Shown: positions 1 through 12,695 of the stretch, one piece after another
Numbering within the stretch: the first letter of the stretch is position 1
Layout of the letters: every line of letters begins with the position of its first letter
DNA from: Alteromonas antoniana
Lineage (GTDB): Bacteria > Pseudomonadota > Gammaproteobacteria > Enterobacterales > Alteromonadaceae
DNA length: 64,000 bases
Reading direction: 5' to 3'
Assembly (NCBI RefSeq): GCF_019249295.1
Contig: NZ_JAESDH010000006.1
Span: 1 to 64,000, forward strand
Program-made: the position numbers and the translations under genes
The notes under the pieces: generated by a model
Seen by the model: the letters and a program-made list of their open reading frames with translations, nothing else
Database searches by the model: none
Told to the model about the DNA's origin: nothing

Positions 1-469
1 TGTGCGCTTAGGTCTTTGATTACTTGAAGTTGTCATAAAGAAGTCCTCTTTATGTCTACGTATTTCAGGACGGGACAGATGGCTATTTTAAAGCGGCACG
101 CACGTGCCGCTTTTTTGTTTCTTACTATCGAATGAGAGAAACCAGTACATCAGCATGATGCAGATGTGCTGACATACTCCCCGTAAACTCCGCGTTTAGC
201 GCGCGCCCGCCTCTGGGCGCTATCGCATAGCCCAACCAGTCTCCAGCCCCGCACCAAAACTAAGCCAATGATATTTATAGATATTACTTTTCATACCACC
301 GAATAATTTTTCTGACCACATGTTCAAAAAATGTTCATGCAATCGACTTATTTCTGTGTAACGGTAGTGCTGCGAATTCCCCGGAGTTTTCTAAATATCA
401 GAGGGCTCAGTAGTAGAGGGAATAGCGACGCCTGACGAAAACAGGCCTCTAACCAAGACAGGAAGATTC
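1..469. other. Gene-free leader region upstream of the secreted nuclease
   Basis: I see no coding sequence here. The stretch holds a clear terminator hairpin near 91-110, listed separately, which probably ends a gene to the left of the window. A GC-rich weaker stem around 200-222 (GCGCCC / GGGCGC type arms) has no T tract. A short hairpin at about 434-450 (GCCTG / CAGGC arms) lies in the presumed 5' leader of the nuclease gene, just before its AGGAAG ribosome site. I could not pick out a convincing -35/-10 pair. Confidence 0.5.
88..116 (+). terminator. Rho-independent terminator
   Basis: The arms GCGGCAC and GTGCCGC are perfectly complementary around a four-base loop, extended by AAA/TTT pairs, and are followed by a run of six T on the plus strand. 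The A run before the stem means it could also work in the other direction. The gene it ends lies outside the window. Confidence 0.75.
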
Positions 470-2095
470 ATGAGAAAATCGATAACAATGTTAAGTGCGC
501 TGATAGGGATGAGCTTAAGTGCTCAGGTTAGCGCTCAGGTAGAGAATGGAAATTTCGAAAGCTGGAGTGGCGGTACGCCTGACAACTGGACCACCATAGA
601 TTCTGGCATCAGTGTCGCCGAGTCCTCTAACAGCTATGATGGTGCCAGTTCGGCAGCCATTAGCGTAAACACCGGCTCGCAAAGCTCCACTGACTTCCGC
701 CAGTCGGTCAGCGTCAGTGCCGGGCAAAGCTATACTTTCAGTACCTGGGTATACCATACCGAAGGCGGCGTGCGTGCCCGTTTATACGTTGATGGTTATC
801 AGGGTTATTCCACACCCACTCTGACGGGGCAGTGGCAACAGGTCAGCTATAACTACACAGCAGGCAGCACCGGCAACATTGAAGTGGGTCTGCGTTTTTA
901 CGATGTATCCGGTTTTGACGGCTCAGAAGTAGTGTACGTCGATGTATTCGAACCGACGTCAACCGGCGGTGGTGGCACTGGCGGTGGCAGCTGCAGCACC
1001 AATGGTGGTGAGCTTGAGCTGACTACCGATAACTACGGCGGTGAAACCAGCTGGCAAATCACTGACAGCAGCAGTCAGACGGTCGCATCCGGCGGTAGCT
1101 ACGCATCGAACACCACGTATAACGAAGCCGTGTGCCTCGACGATGGAGACTACACTTTCACCATCACCGATGCCTACGGCGATGGCATCTGCTGCTCTTA
1201 CGGATATGGCAGCTACAACCTGATAGTAAACGGCAGCTCTGTCGCATCCGGCGATAGCTTTGGTTCGTCAGAGTCTACTGCATTCACGTTGGGTTCCGGT
1301 GGTGGCACCGGTGGTGGTTCAGATCTCAGCGGCTACTACGCCAGCGCTGACGGCCTGACCGGCTATGCACTGAAATCGGAACTGCATAATATTATCGACA
1401 GTCATAGTACCCAGAGCTATTCAGCCCTGTGGAGTTTCTACCTTTCCTATGGTCGTGATACCTATTATGAGAATGACGGTTCGATTCTGGATATCTACTC
1501 TGAAAACCCCACTGGCGGCGACCCGTTCAACTTCACTGCAGGCAGCGATCAATGCGGTTCTTACAGCGGTGAAAGCGACTGCTACAACCGTGAACATGCC
1601 TTTCCTCGCAGCTGGTTTGGCGGTGCGGTTTCACCTATGAATACTGATGTGCACCATATCTTCCCCACTGACGGCTACGTAAATGCACGTCGCAGCAGCT
1701 ACCCGTATGGTGAAGTAGGCAGTGCGTCTTATACCTCATCGAACGGTTCGCGTCTTGGCAGTGCTGCATCTGGTCTGGGCTATTCCGGTACCGTATTCGA
1801 GCCTATCGACGAGTTCAAAGGCGATATTGCACGGGCGTACTTCTACATGGCCACCCGCTATGAAGATGTGGTTGCGGGCTGGGAGAACCAAAGCAGTTAC
1901 GGTGATGCGGCGCTTAATGGCACCAGCAACCAGGTGTTCGAAAACTGGTTTCTGAACATGTTGCTTAGCTGGCACGCTCAGGATCCGGTAAGCCAGAAAG
2001 AAATCGACCGTAACGATGCCGCTTACAGTTTTCAGGGCAACCGTAACCCGTTTGTGGACCACCCGGAACTGGTTGGTGAGATTTGGGGTAATTAG
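470..2095 (+). CDS. Secreted modular endonuclease I family nuclease
   Basis: Predicted extracellular DNase of 541 residues. A signal peptide covers about residues 1-22 (ending VSAQ). Residues 24-163 look like a carbohydrate-binding-type beta-sandwich, followed by a Gly-rich linker. A second Cys-containing beta-rich domain covers about 173-278, followed by another Gly/Thr linker. The C-terminal half from about 285 is an endonuclease_1 domain with the NREHAFPRSWF motif near residue 374, whose His is the expected general base, and then DVHHIFPTDGYVN. An AGGAAG site sits before the ATG. Family members cut DNA unspecifically outside the cell or in the periplasm, for nutrient scavenging or biofilm turnover. 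The two N-terminal modules make it longer than the basic 230-residue EndA/Dns type, so it is likely tethered to polymers or cell surfaces. It is transcribed alone, with a hairpin after the stop. Confidence 0.88.
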   Translation: MRKSITMLSALIGMSLSAQVSAQVENGNFESWSGGTPDNWTTIDSGISVAESSNSYDGASSAAISVNTGSQSSTDFRQSVSVSAGQSYTFSTWVYHTEGGVRARLYVDGYQGYSTPTLTGQWQQVSYNYTAGSTGNIEVGLRFYDVSGFDGSEVVYVDVFEPTSTGGGGTGGGSCSTNGGELELTTDNYGGETSWQITDSSSQTVASGGSYASNTTYNEAVCLDDGDYTFTITDAYGDGICCSYGYGSYNLIVNGSSVASGDSFGSSESTAFTLGSGGGTGGGSDLSGYYASADGLTGYALKSELHNIIDSHSTQSYSALWSFYLSYGRDTYYENDGSILDIYSENPTGGDPFNFTAGSDQCGSYSGESDCYNREHAFPRSWFGGAVSPMNTDVHHIFPTDGYVNARRSSYPYGEVGSASYTSSNGSRLGSAASGLGYSGTVFEPIDEFKGDIARAYFYMATRYEDVVAGWENQSSYGDAALNGTSNQVFENWFLNMLLSWHAQDPVSQKEIDRNDAAYSFQGNRNPFVDHPELVGEIWGN

Positions 2096-2136
2096 TTTTT
2101 ACCCGAATAGTTAATAATACTATGAATCAGTAGCGT

Positions 2137-2165
2137 GCAGCTTATGCTGCTCGCACTGGTTTTTG
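2137..2165 (+). terminator. Possible terminator after the nuclease gene
   Basis: GCAGC and GCTGC pair around a TTAT loop, with outer GTG/CAC pairs after a small bulge, followed by GG and five T. The stem is short, so strength is uncertain. The position 40 bases after the nuclease stop fits. Confidence 0.5.
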
Positions 2166-2319
2166 TGGCCATTCAGGCCCCTTAGCTATATGTATAGTAA
2201 TTTTGATACCAATAGCATTGATTGCACATCAAGCTCTGGGTAAGAAGCTACCTTGATACTTTCTGATACGCCAACTATTCTAAATTGAGTCGCGCAACCT
2301 TCCCTCTATGGAGTCGTTC

Positions 2320-3387
2320 ATGAAGACTCTTCTGGCGTTTATTCCGTTTTTCCTGCTGCTCTTTAACTATGGCTTTGCTTCGGAACAACAAACGGACTTC
2401 AAAGCACTAATGATAAAAAAATATGTCGATGGCGATTTCCACGGCGGAGTTCTCTATTCTGATTCCAAAGGAAATATTCACAAACTGGCATTAGGTTTGG
2501 CGAACCCCGATACTGGAGAAGCGCTCACTACAGAACATCGTTTCGCTATAAACAGTATGGGGAAAATGTTTACCGCAATTTTGATTATGCAGCTGGTTGA
2601 ACAAAACAAAGTTTCTCTTGATGACACTCTCAGCAAACATCTGCCAGAGCACGCTCATCCAAATGCACCAGAAATAACCATTCATCAATTATTATCTCAT
2701 CGCAGCGGCATTCCGGACTCTCTGATTAGCCAAATGCGCGGTGTCATACCATGGGATCTATCGGAAGATGAAGAAATAAATGCAGTCTACTCGTTACCCC
2801 TTGATTTTGATCCTGGCTCTGGCTTTCACTACACGAACACTGGATATACCCTGCTGGGGAGAGTTGTCAAAAAGTACCGTGAAGGCAATTATGAGGACAT
2901 ATTATCCCGGTATATTTTTGAGCCTTTGAACATGAAAGACAGCGCCATTACCAATAACAAAAATATGACTGCCTATTTTTCCAGTGACGGTAAAGTAGAA
3001 GAATATATTGATGATATGGCATACGTTGGCTCTGGACAGGGCGCAGCATCATTAATGGATATGTACAGGTTTTTGTCCGCACTCGGCTCGGACAGGTTAC
3101 TATCGGGCGAGAGTTGGGAAATAATGTTCACTCCTCACTCTTTCCCTTCAGAAGTCCCTGAAGGAGCCTGGCCACCGCCGCATCAATACCCCTATGGATA
3201 TGGCTTCAGTTTAATGCCCGTTGCCGCTGAAGGTGAAGAATACAAGCTTGTCGGGCATGGCGGAGCAGGATATGGCTCTAATTTCGCCGGCCGGTTTTTA
3301 GGAACAAAGAAGGTCGTGGTTATTTATAACAATATGATGAAAAACCCCGTTTTACCGGACGTCCTGCGTTTTGTTGCCAGCCAATAG
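2320..3387 (+). CDS. Serine beta-lactamase-like periplasmic hydrolase (class C / esterase type)
   Basis: A 355-residue member of the beta-lactamase / penicillin-binding superfamily. A signal peptide covers about residues 1-20. The nucleophile motif S-M-G-K is at about 79-82, a Y-T-N motif (the Y-x-N counterpart) near 170, and a C-terminal HGGAGYG near 309 takes the place of the KTG motif. This HGG variant is usual in esterases and D-aminopeptidase-like members, so true beta-lactamase activity is doubtful. I use the ATG at 2320: GGAG lies six bases upstream and the signal peptide starts there. An in-frame ATG at 2308 has no ribosome site. The substrate is not predictable. The gene stands alone between the nuclease and a membrane protein gene. 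Confidence 0.8.
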   Translation: MKTLLAFIPFFLLLFNYGFASEQQTDFKALMIKKYVDGDFHGGVLYSDSKGNIHKLALGLANPDTGEALTTEHRFAINSMGKMFTAILIMQLVEQNKVSLDDTLSKHLPEHAHPNAPEITIHQLLSHRSGIPDSLISQMRGVIPWDLSEDEEINAVYSLPLDFDPGSGFHYTNTGYTLLGRVVKKYREGNYEDILSRYIFEPLNMKDSAITNNKNMTAYFSSDGKVEEYIDDMAYVGSGQGAASLMDMYRFLSALGSDRLLSGESWEIMFTPHSFPSEVPEGAWPPPHQYPYGYGFSLMPVAAEGEEYKLVGHGGAGYGSNFAGRFLGTKKVVVIYNNMMKNPVLPDVLRFVASQ

Positions 3388-3782
3388 CCTATCCTATCTG
3401 ATTGCCGGATAAAGAGTAGTTCAGAGGGCCGCCTATGCTTGATGAACCAGGTTTTAAACAAACTACTTTCTTTCACAGTTTTATTCTTACGGGGGCTTTT
3501 AGTGCCCGAACCTTGCTGGGCCGCTCGGCAATCAGCCAGTCCACAGCAGTACCTTTCAGCTCTTTACTTGGGCACAGGCACCGCTCCGCACCAAAGCACG
3601 CATTTCTTAACATTTCAAAAAGCCTGTTTTTTCCAGGTTAGTCGTATCTTTAATGAAAGCGGCAATCGCGCAGGTTTTTGACGGTCAAATTATCGCACTA
3701 CGCACATTGCCCCTAGCGGGCTTTCCATTGCTTTACTTCCCTCATTGACCGTGTGAAACTGAAAGAAAAACTAGACAGACCT
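3388..3782. other. Intergenic region without convincing genes
   Basis: Two short overlapping plus-strand frames (3435-3641 and 3439-3681) lie here, but neither has a good ribosome site, a recognisable domain or clean amino-acid composition. I treat the stretch as non-coding. No obvious terminator or promoter stands out. Confidence 0.4.
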
Positions 3783-4910
3783 ATGGACAACAACCTGTCT
3801 GAAAAGACCGAAAAGCCCTCTGCATCTGCGCCTGCTGGCGGCGCATTCAATATTCTGAAAAACTATTTTCAGTCCTTTCGTCAGCGCAGAAACAAGGTCA
3901 GGATAAAACGCACGTGGCGCGAGCGCTTCGCCTTGCTCACCTTCTCTCAATGGACCTATTTTGCTGCATTTATCCTTTTCCTCTTTACTAACGAAGAGGG
4001 TGACTGGGAGGGTTCAGGCATTGTGTGGGTGGGTCTTATTGCGGGTATCGGCTTAAGTCGCGAGATCTGGCACTTGTTCCATCGTATCTGGCACACCATG
4101 CTGGGCAAAGGGGTGCTTTTAGTTCTATATGCCGCGACAGCGAACCTTGCGTTGGCAATGGCGGCGATGAAAGTCAACATTATTGCCGGTATAGAGCCCA
4201 CCCCCCTTAAATTTACACTGGGCTTTACCACCCTGATTATGTTGCCAATGTGGATTTTCACTGCCAGCGTGTTGATGTCCAGCGTGTTACTGATGGCCGG
4301 TAATCTGTGGCTTCTGCTAGCCGGCTTTCTGCGACTTATCCGGATTAAAGTTCGCGTACATTGGGAAGATCAGTCATTTGCCTTTACCTCTATGATATTA
4401 CGTATCATATTGCTGCCCATTGTCATATCCGCACTGTACCTGATTTCGAAACCCTACGTAGAGCAGGTGCTTACGCTGAATATCCCTCTGGAAATTATCC
4501 AGAGCGATCTGACTGAGGAACAGTTAGAAGAACTACGAAACCTCGATGAAGCGGCCAGGGCAGCAAAATTAAAGGAGTTTGCTGAGCAGGATCTTGTTCA
4601 AATACGACTTTCGACAGGCGAAGCGCAAGCTGATGACAGCGCGCAATCTGCAGAAGATTATACGCCGAGAGTCGTTACAGATGGCTTTATTGATAAGCTG
4701 ATCGCCGCGTTTATCTTTCATATGGAAACCTATTCCTACTCTTCCTGCGCCAAGGAACCCTACCAGCGAGTACTGACTATCGACGATTATTCGATGCTGG
4801 TGGCTGAACCTGATGAGAACAATGCATTGGGGTATTCTTTTTCTATTGCGGCCTGTCGCCCCGTATATGAACAAGTCGAGGACCCTGCAGAAGATACCAC
4901 GGATGGCTAA
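3783..4910 (+). CDS. Multi-spanning membrane protein of unknown function
   Basis: I do not recognise this family. From the ATG at 3783 the protein has about 375 residues. A polar N-terminus rich in Ser, Lys and Glu is followed by a basic stretch (RQRRNKVRIKRTWRER) and then about five or six hydrophobic helices between residues 60 and 225. After the last helix comes an acidic, probably coiled segment (LTEEQLEELRNLDEAARAA) and a soluble domain with Cys pairs such as SSCAKEP and IAACRP, which suggest an exported disulfide domain. A GTG at 3753 opens the same frame but has no ribosome site, and the start is uncertain. It does not resemble any transporter family I know. Confidence 0.6.
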   Translation: MDNNLSEKTEKPSASAPAGGAFNILKNYFQSFRQRRNKVRIKRTWRERFALLTFSQWTYFAAFILFLFTNEEGDWEGSGIVWVGLIAGIGLSREIWHLFHRIWHTMLGKGVLLVLYAATANLALAMAAMKVNIIAGIEPTPLKFTLGFTTLIMLPMWIFTASVLMSSVLLMAGNLWLLLAGFLRLIRIKVRVHWEDQSFAFTSMILRIILLPIVISALYLISKPYVEQVLTLNIPLEIIQSDLTEEQLEELRNLDEAARAAKLKEFAEQDLVQIRLSTGEAQADDSAQSAEDYTPRVVTDGFIDKLIAAFIFHMETYSYSSCAKEPYQRVLTIDDYSMLVAEPDENNALGYSFSIAACRPVYEQVEDPAEDTTDG

Positions 4911-4924
4911 TAGCGAAGCCACGT

Positions 4925-5100
4925 TAACGCTTACAGGCATCGTCAGCACAAACGTGTGACCCTGGTTGGTGTATTGATGAACGTGGTGTCCTGGTGATTC
5001 ACAAATTGGCAGGGGCTGTGGTGCGCAAAGAGACCTCGATAGCAGCCAGCATGAAAAGATTTGCAGCGCCGGAAGGCATTACCAGCAGGATTGCTGAATA
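4925..5100 (+). pseudogene. Possible relic of a CDF-type cation transporter
   Basis: Plus-strand translation from about 4936 reads YRHRQHKRVTLVGVLMNVV before a stop, and a second frame continues with IHKLAGAVV and then KRFAAPEGITSRIAE and a stop at about 5100. The first part resembles the N-terminus of FieF/CDF transporters (xxRVTLVGxxxNxxLxxxK). Two frames and missing middle helices imply a small degraded remnant. The match is short and made from memory, so this is a weak call. Confidence 0.22.
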
Positions 5101-5113
5101 AGGAAGACAGCGT

Positions 5114-5144
5114 GTTCGGTTATGGCCTCGCGCCATAACCGAAC
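5114..5144. repeat. Perfect 13-bp inverted repeat (hairpin)
   Basis: GTTCGGTTATGGC and its exact complement flank a five-base loop CTCGC. No T tract follows on either strand, so it is not a standard terminator, although it could end the relic transcript at 5100 with help from Rho. It lies at the edge between chromosome-like sequence and the island-like region. Confidence 0.7.
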
Positions 5145-5166
5145 GGTACCGCTACTGTGGGAGAGT

Positions 5167-5303
5167 AATAAAGTTTCATACCCTGGGAGTCTAAACGCCA
5201 TGATTTTTGGTTTGCAAATGTGTGGTTAAAAAAATAAAGTATCATACTTATTTTTAGCTCAACGCATAAACTGCGAGCTAGCCTTGCAATAAAGTATCAT
5301 ACT
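5167..5303. repeat. Three spaced copies of a palindromic 15-16 bp motif
   Basis: AATAAAGTATCATACT occurs exactly at 5233-5248 and 5288-5303, and with two changes at 5167-5181 (AATAAAGTTTCATAC). The core AAGTAT-C-ATACTT is a palindrome. Start-to-start spacings are 66 and 55 bases. The arrangement looks like repeated binding sites for a dimeric protein (regulator, recombinase or partition type). No gene is transcribed directly away from them in this window. Confidence 0.65.
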
Positions 5304-5425
5304 CACACACTCTAGAGCTTCCAATTTTCCTTGAAAAGCAGTGGGTACTCGCGGTTTAATACCCAAAGAGTTTTGCTTTATCATCTAGACAAATCGTTTT
5401 CCTTCAGTGATTGAATTTATTGACG

Positions 5426-5468
5426 ACTTGAATATAAATATCTGATGTTCCAATATTTATATTCAAGT
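5426..5468. repeat. Perfect 16-bp AT-rich inverted repeat
   Basis: The arms at 5426-5441 and 5453-5468 (ACTTGAATATAAATAT and its exact complement) surround an 11-base spacer CTGATGTTCCA. No T run follows, so a Rho-independent terminator is unlikely. It lies about 120 bases past the stop of the minus-strand frameshifted gene. A protein-binding or recombination site is possible. Confidence 0.75.
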
Positions 5469-5590
5469 AAAAGCCGAAATTTTTCTCTGACTTTCTAAAA
5501 GAAGGAGTAAAATTAAGGTATTATAAGTCGTCCTAGAACAGTCACTGATGTCCAACGGGGCAGAACCCGAAGCAACTGATTTATTGTATG

Positions 5591-6797
5591 CTATCTGTGA
5601 AACAACGACCTAGGTTGCCCCCCCTGGTACGTTTTCAATAGACAGGTATGCTCAAACCATTCAATCCCGTCAAGCTCTAGTAGCGAATCAACCGCGCCTC
5701 CAATTAACAAACTTTCATCATTCCTTATTGTTACAGTCTTAATCTTGGTATTGAGAGCAGGATTGAGCTTTATTCTTCCTTTTAAATTTGGCTGCTTCTT
5801 TCCGTGCAAGTTACAATCATAACTTAGCGGAAATTCTTTACCGGAAGTAAAAACATCATGATCTAGGCCTATTTCACTCCACTCTACGCAATTGACACTT
5901 GAGGCTGAGAACCCTCCAATCGCATTTTCAAACATTTTTGGGTATTGCTCTTCAAATATCTTCTCGTTAAACCAACTACCCATCCTCCTAGTGCGAAACC
6001 ACTTACTCGCCATTTTGGTAACTATTTGAGAAAGCAAAGCTAAAGAATTTAAAGTGGCCTCTTCATCAGCTAATTCATTGGCAGGAGTAAAAAATAGTTT
6101 TCCATTTTTGGCATGAAACAACGGAAGCCGAGCATTGCGGTAAACCTCATCGATGATGAATTCGACCGAATTTTTTTCGCTTGCATTCGCTATCGAATCT
6201 AAGTTTAACTCGTCAGATACTAAATTAAGGGCTCGTGACAGCCATTGCACTTCTAGTTCCTTGCCTTTCGGATGTTTTGATGACAAAAGGTGTTCAAACG
6301 CCAAGTACATATTTCTGTAGGCTCCGAATAGATCTTCTGACACCTGAGAATATCTGAAAAATCGGAATCCTAAGTGATGTTGTTCCATAGGTGGAGGACT
6401 TGGTACAACTTTTCCATTTTTGTCCCGGACCACAATGCCAGCTACTTCAGACTTCATGGATAAGGTAGAAGTATCAACCAGCGAAAAGATCGTCTCTCCT
6501 TCGTCAGTCCACCAATACATATACTCTTCATCTACTTTTTTTGTAACCAGGTCTTCCGTACCTTTCATCGAGAGCATGTCCAAACCGATTTGAACAAGTG
6601 CTCTTTTCCAAGGTTTCTTCTCGCCCCAGCCTTTCCCTAAGACAACATACAATATAAGGGACGTTTTTTTTACACCTAAGTACATTTCCATCGTACGAGT
6701 ATTCAACATCGTCTTTAGGGGGAGAAGTAAGTGAGAGTACAATACCGCTTCCCAGGTCTCCTTCAATATTGAGAGCTAAACTTCCAAGTCTTGCCAA
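5591..6797 (-). pseudogene. Frameshifted hypothetical gene, MauJ/HEPN-like
   Basis: Translation should start at the TTG at 6797, which has AAGGAG five bases upstream, and reads MARLGSLALNIEGDLGSG. At the run of eight A on the coding strand (6664-6671) the frame must shift: removing one A joins RCKK directly to TSLILYVVLGKGWGEKKPW and gives a protein of about 401 residues. The later part (about 90-190) contains FRFFRYSQVSEDLFGAYRN, which I associate with proteins annotated as MauJ-like or HEPN-type hypotheticals; this family link is weak. The break may be a real mutation, a sequencing error in the homopolymer, or slippage that restores the frame. The surroundings (IS debris, repeats) favour decay. 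It may belong to a lost defence or mobile-element neighbourhood. Confidence 0.5.
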
Positions 6798-6888
6798 AAC
6801 AACTCCTTACACGCTATTTTTATTTAATCCACACAATATCCAATTGATTTATATCTAATCAATAATTTTATTAGCAGTCTCCGTCAAA

Positions 6889-7250
6889 CTCAGATAATAA
6901 GTGCACCACACATGGTTAAACGGTGCGACATAAGCTGCTGGTTGGTAGTAATGTGTATTCGCCAATAACATCGCGTTCCTTTTTGACTTTAGTCAGCTCT
7001 CTTTTTAGCTTTGCCATCTCTTCATCGCGAGGACTGTCATGGCCTGTAAATGCTTGGTCTTTGTTTTGCTCTGCTTCACGTTTCCAGCGATTCAATAGGT
7101 TTGGATTAACACCAATATCCAGTGCAATTTGGCGACAACTCACACCCGGCTGCTGGGTCAGTAAAACGGCTTCGCGTTTAAATTCTGGGGAATACTTTCT
7201 TCGTTTGGTCATAGACACTCCTTCTAGGCATAGAATGCCTTCTTATGGAT
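6889..7250 (-). mobile_element. Composite insertion-sequence debris (IS30-type end joined to a truncated IS3)
   Basis: Bases 6889-6919 nearly repeat the left end of the IS30 copy at 14491 (CTCAGATAATAAGTGCACCAC, then CATGGTTAA). This end is joined directly to the 3'-truncated orfA of an IS3-family element whose 5' side runs to about 7250. No orfB, no second IS30 end and no target duplication are visible, so both are non-autonomous remains of nested insertions. Confidence 0.6.
6916..7218 (-). pseudogene. Truncated IS3-family OrfA (helix-turn-helix subunit)
   Basis: The N-terminus MTKRRKYSPEFKREAVLL and the helix-turn-helix CRQIALDIGVNPNLLNRWKR are typical IS3 OrfA, followed by the leucine-zipper-like region up to KVKKERD at about residue 83. 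Normally the sequence continues with a short tail leading to the -1 frameshift into orfB. Here it turns into unrelated residues (VIGEYTLLPTSSLCRTV) encoded by the IS30-type end. The protein could still bind DNA but cannot produce a transposase. Confidence 0.75.
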
Positions 7251-7477
7251 GTGTCCGTAAAATCTGGGTAGAACCCCACCACCAAATTCCGGAGAAAGCG
7301 TTGTTCATAAAGGTCAAAAAGGTGGCAAAACAGGGTGCGGCGAAAATACAAACGAACATCCTTCACACTGGAGCAACACTACTTCACCTGTTACTTGCAA
7401 ACGCAATGGATGTAAGAGCTAACGCTTTAGGGGCTAAAGTGATACCAGCCCCCATAAATTAGTGCTTCATCATCGAA

Positions 7478-8347
7478 TTAATCAGCATCCCGACATTCTT
7501 CGCTGGTTAGCTCAATTTCAATAGTGGTATGCGATAACTCAAACTCTTGCAGCGCGTTGGATACACTTTCTTTTAGTTCAAGGTACTCAGCTTTCGACTC
7601 AAACTGACTAACAACGTGAACTGTCGCAACATGATGCTCACCATCTAGTGACCAGATATGCAGGTGATGCAAATCGCTCACAGCATCAAGTTCAAGCAAT
7701 TTATCAGTTACGTTTTGTAAAAGACTGTTGTCTGGTGACGCCTGAAAAAACAGCTTCGCGGTACTGAGGAGGTTTCGGATAACGTTGAACAGAATGAAAA
7801 GCGTAAATCCAATAGAAAGAATCGGGTCCAGAATAGGCCAATCTTTAAACTGCATAACTATAGCGACAATCAGTACCGCTACCCAACCTAAAACGTCTTC
7901 CAGTAAATGCCAGTTCAGTACTTTTTCATTAAGGGATTTACCCCCGTGTAATTTATAAGCGGCGAAGCCATTGACCAGTACGCCCAGAATAGCCAGTGCA
8001 ATCATGCCTTCTGTTTCTGGCATCTCTGGATTACTCAGGCGGGGCACTGCTTCATAAAAGATCCAGGCAGAGCCAACTATTAAAACAATGCCATTTATCA
8101 GCGCCCCAAGTAAACTCAGCCGCCGATAGCCATAGGTAAACTCTTTCGTTGCGCTTTTAGTGCCAAGTTTGTTCAGAAACCATGCACTGCCAATTGACAA
8201 TGTGTCACCTAGGTCATGCACCGCATCTGCCATAATGGCGGTACTATTTGTTAACCATCCTCCAATAAACTCAATGATCGTGAAGCCAAAATTGAGGAAA
8301 AAAGCCCAGCCAATTTTTTCTGAGCTATGGGAATGTGAGTGCCCCAT
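7478..8347 (-). CDS. czcD: CDF-family divalent cation efflux protein (CzcD/ZitB-like)
   Basis: A 289-residue cation diffusion facilitator, expected to export Zn2+ and perhaps Co2+ or Cd2+ from the cytoplasm by proton exchange. The N-terminus is His-rich (GHSHSHSS). Six membrane helices follow. Helix 2 carries ADAVHDLGD (about 40-48) and helix 5 HLLEDVLG, giving the His/Asp transport site of Zn-type members. The C-terminal cytoplasmic domain (about 210-289) has the metal-binding HHLHIWSLDGEHH stretch. It is the last gene of the czc operon, 42 bases after czcA, with CAGGAG before the ATG and a hairpin in the gap. The symbol is by function and context; the exact metal is inferred. Confidence 0.85.
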   Translation of the reverse strand: MGHSHSHSSEKIGWAFFLNFGFTIIEFIGGWLTNSTAIMADAVHDLGDTLSIGSAWFLNKLGTKSATKEFTYGYRRLSLLGALINGIVLIVGSAWIFYEAVPRLSNPEMPETEGMIALAILGVLVNGFAAYKLHGGKSLNEKVLNWHLLEDVLGWVAVLIVAIVMQFKDWPILDPILSIGFTLFILFNVIRNLLSTAKLFFQASPDNSLLQNVTDKLLELDAVSDLHHLHIWSLDGEHHVATVHVVSQFESKAEYLELKESVSNALQEFELSHTTIEIELTSEECRDAD

Positions 8348-8361
8348 AAATACTCCTGTAG

Positions 8362-8389
8362 TGCCCTGGTTTTGACCCAGGGCATTTTT

Positions 8390-8390
<1 letters not shown>
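8362..8390 (+). terminator. Hairpin between czcA and the CDF gene
   Basis: TGCCCTGG and CCAGGGCA pair around a seven-base loop, and seven T follow on the plus strand. Both neighbouring genes are on the minus strand, where the stem is preceded by A and not followed by T. In that direction it may only reduce read-through or protect the mRNA end; as a terminator it would stop plus-strand antisense transcription. Confidence 0.5.

Positions 8391-12687
<4,297 letters not shown>

Positions 12688-12695
<8 letters not shown>

Noticed and set aside
3435..3681. Two overlapping short plus-strand frames after the beta-lactamase-like gene
   Set aside because: No ribosome site, no domain and no conserved-looking composition.
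7427..7460. Weak GGGGCT/AGCCCC stem after the CDF gene, considered as a terminator
   Set aside because: Six-pair stem with an 11-base loop and no T tract on the minus strand; too weak to claim.
6923..7462. 179-residue plus-strand frame over the IS3 remnant
   Set aside because: It is antisense to a clear OrfA fragment for most of its length and has no domain or ribosome site.
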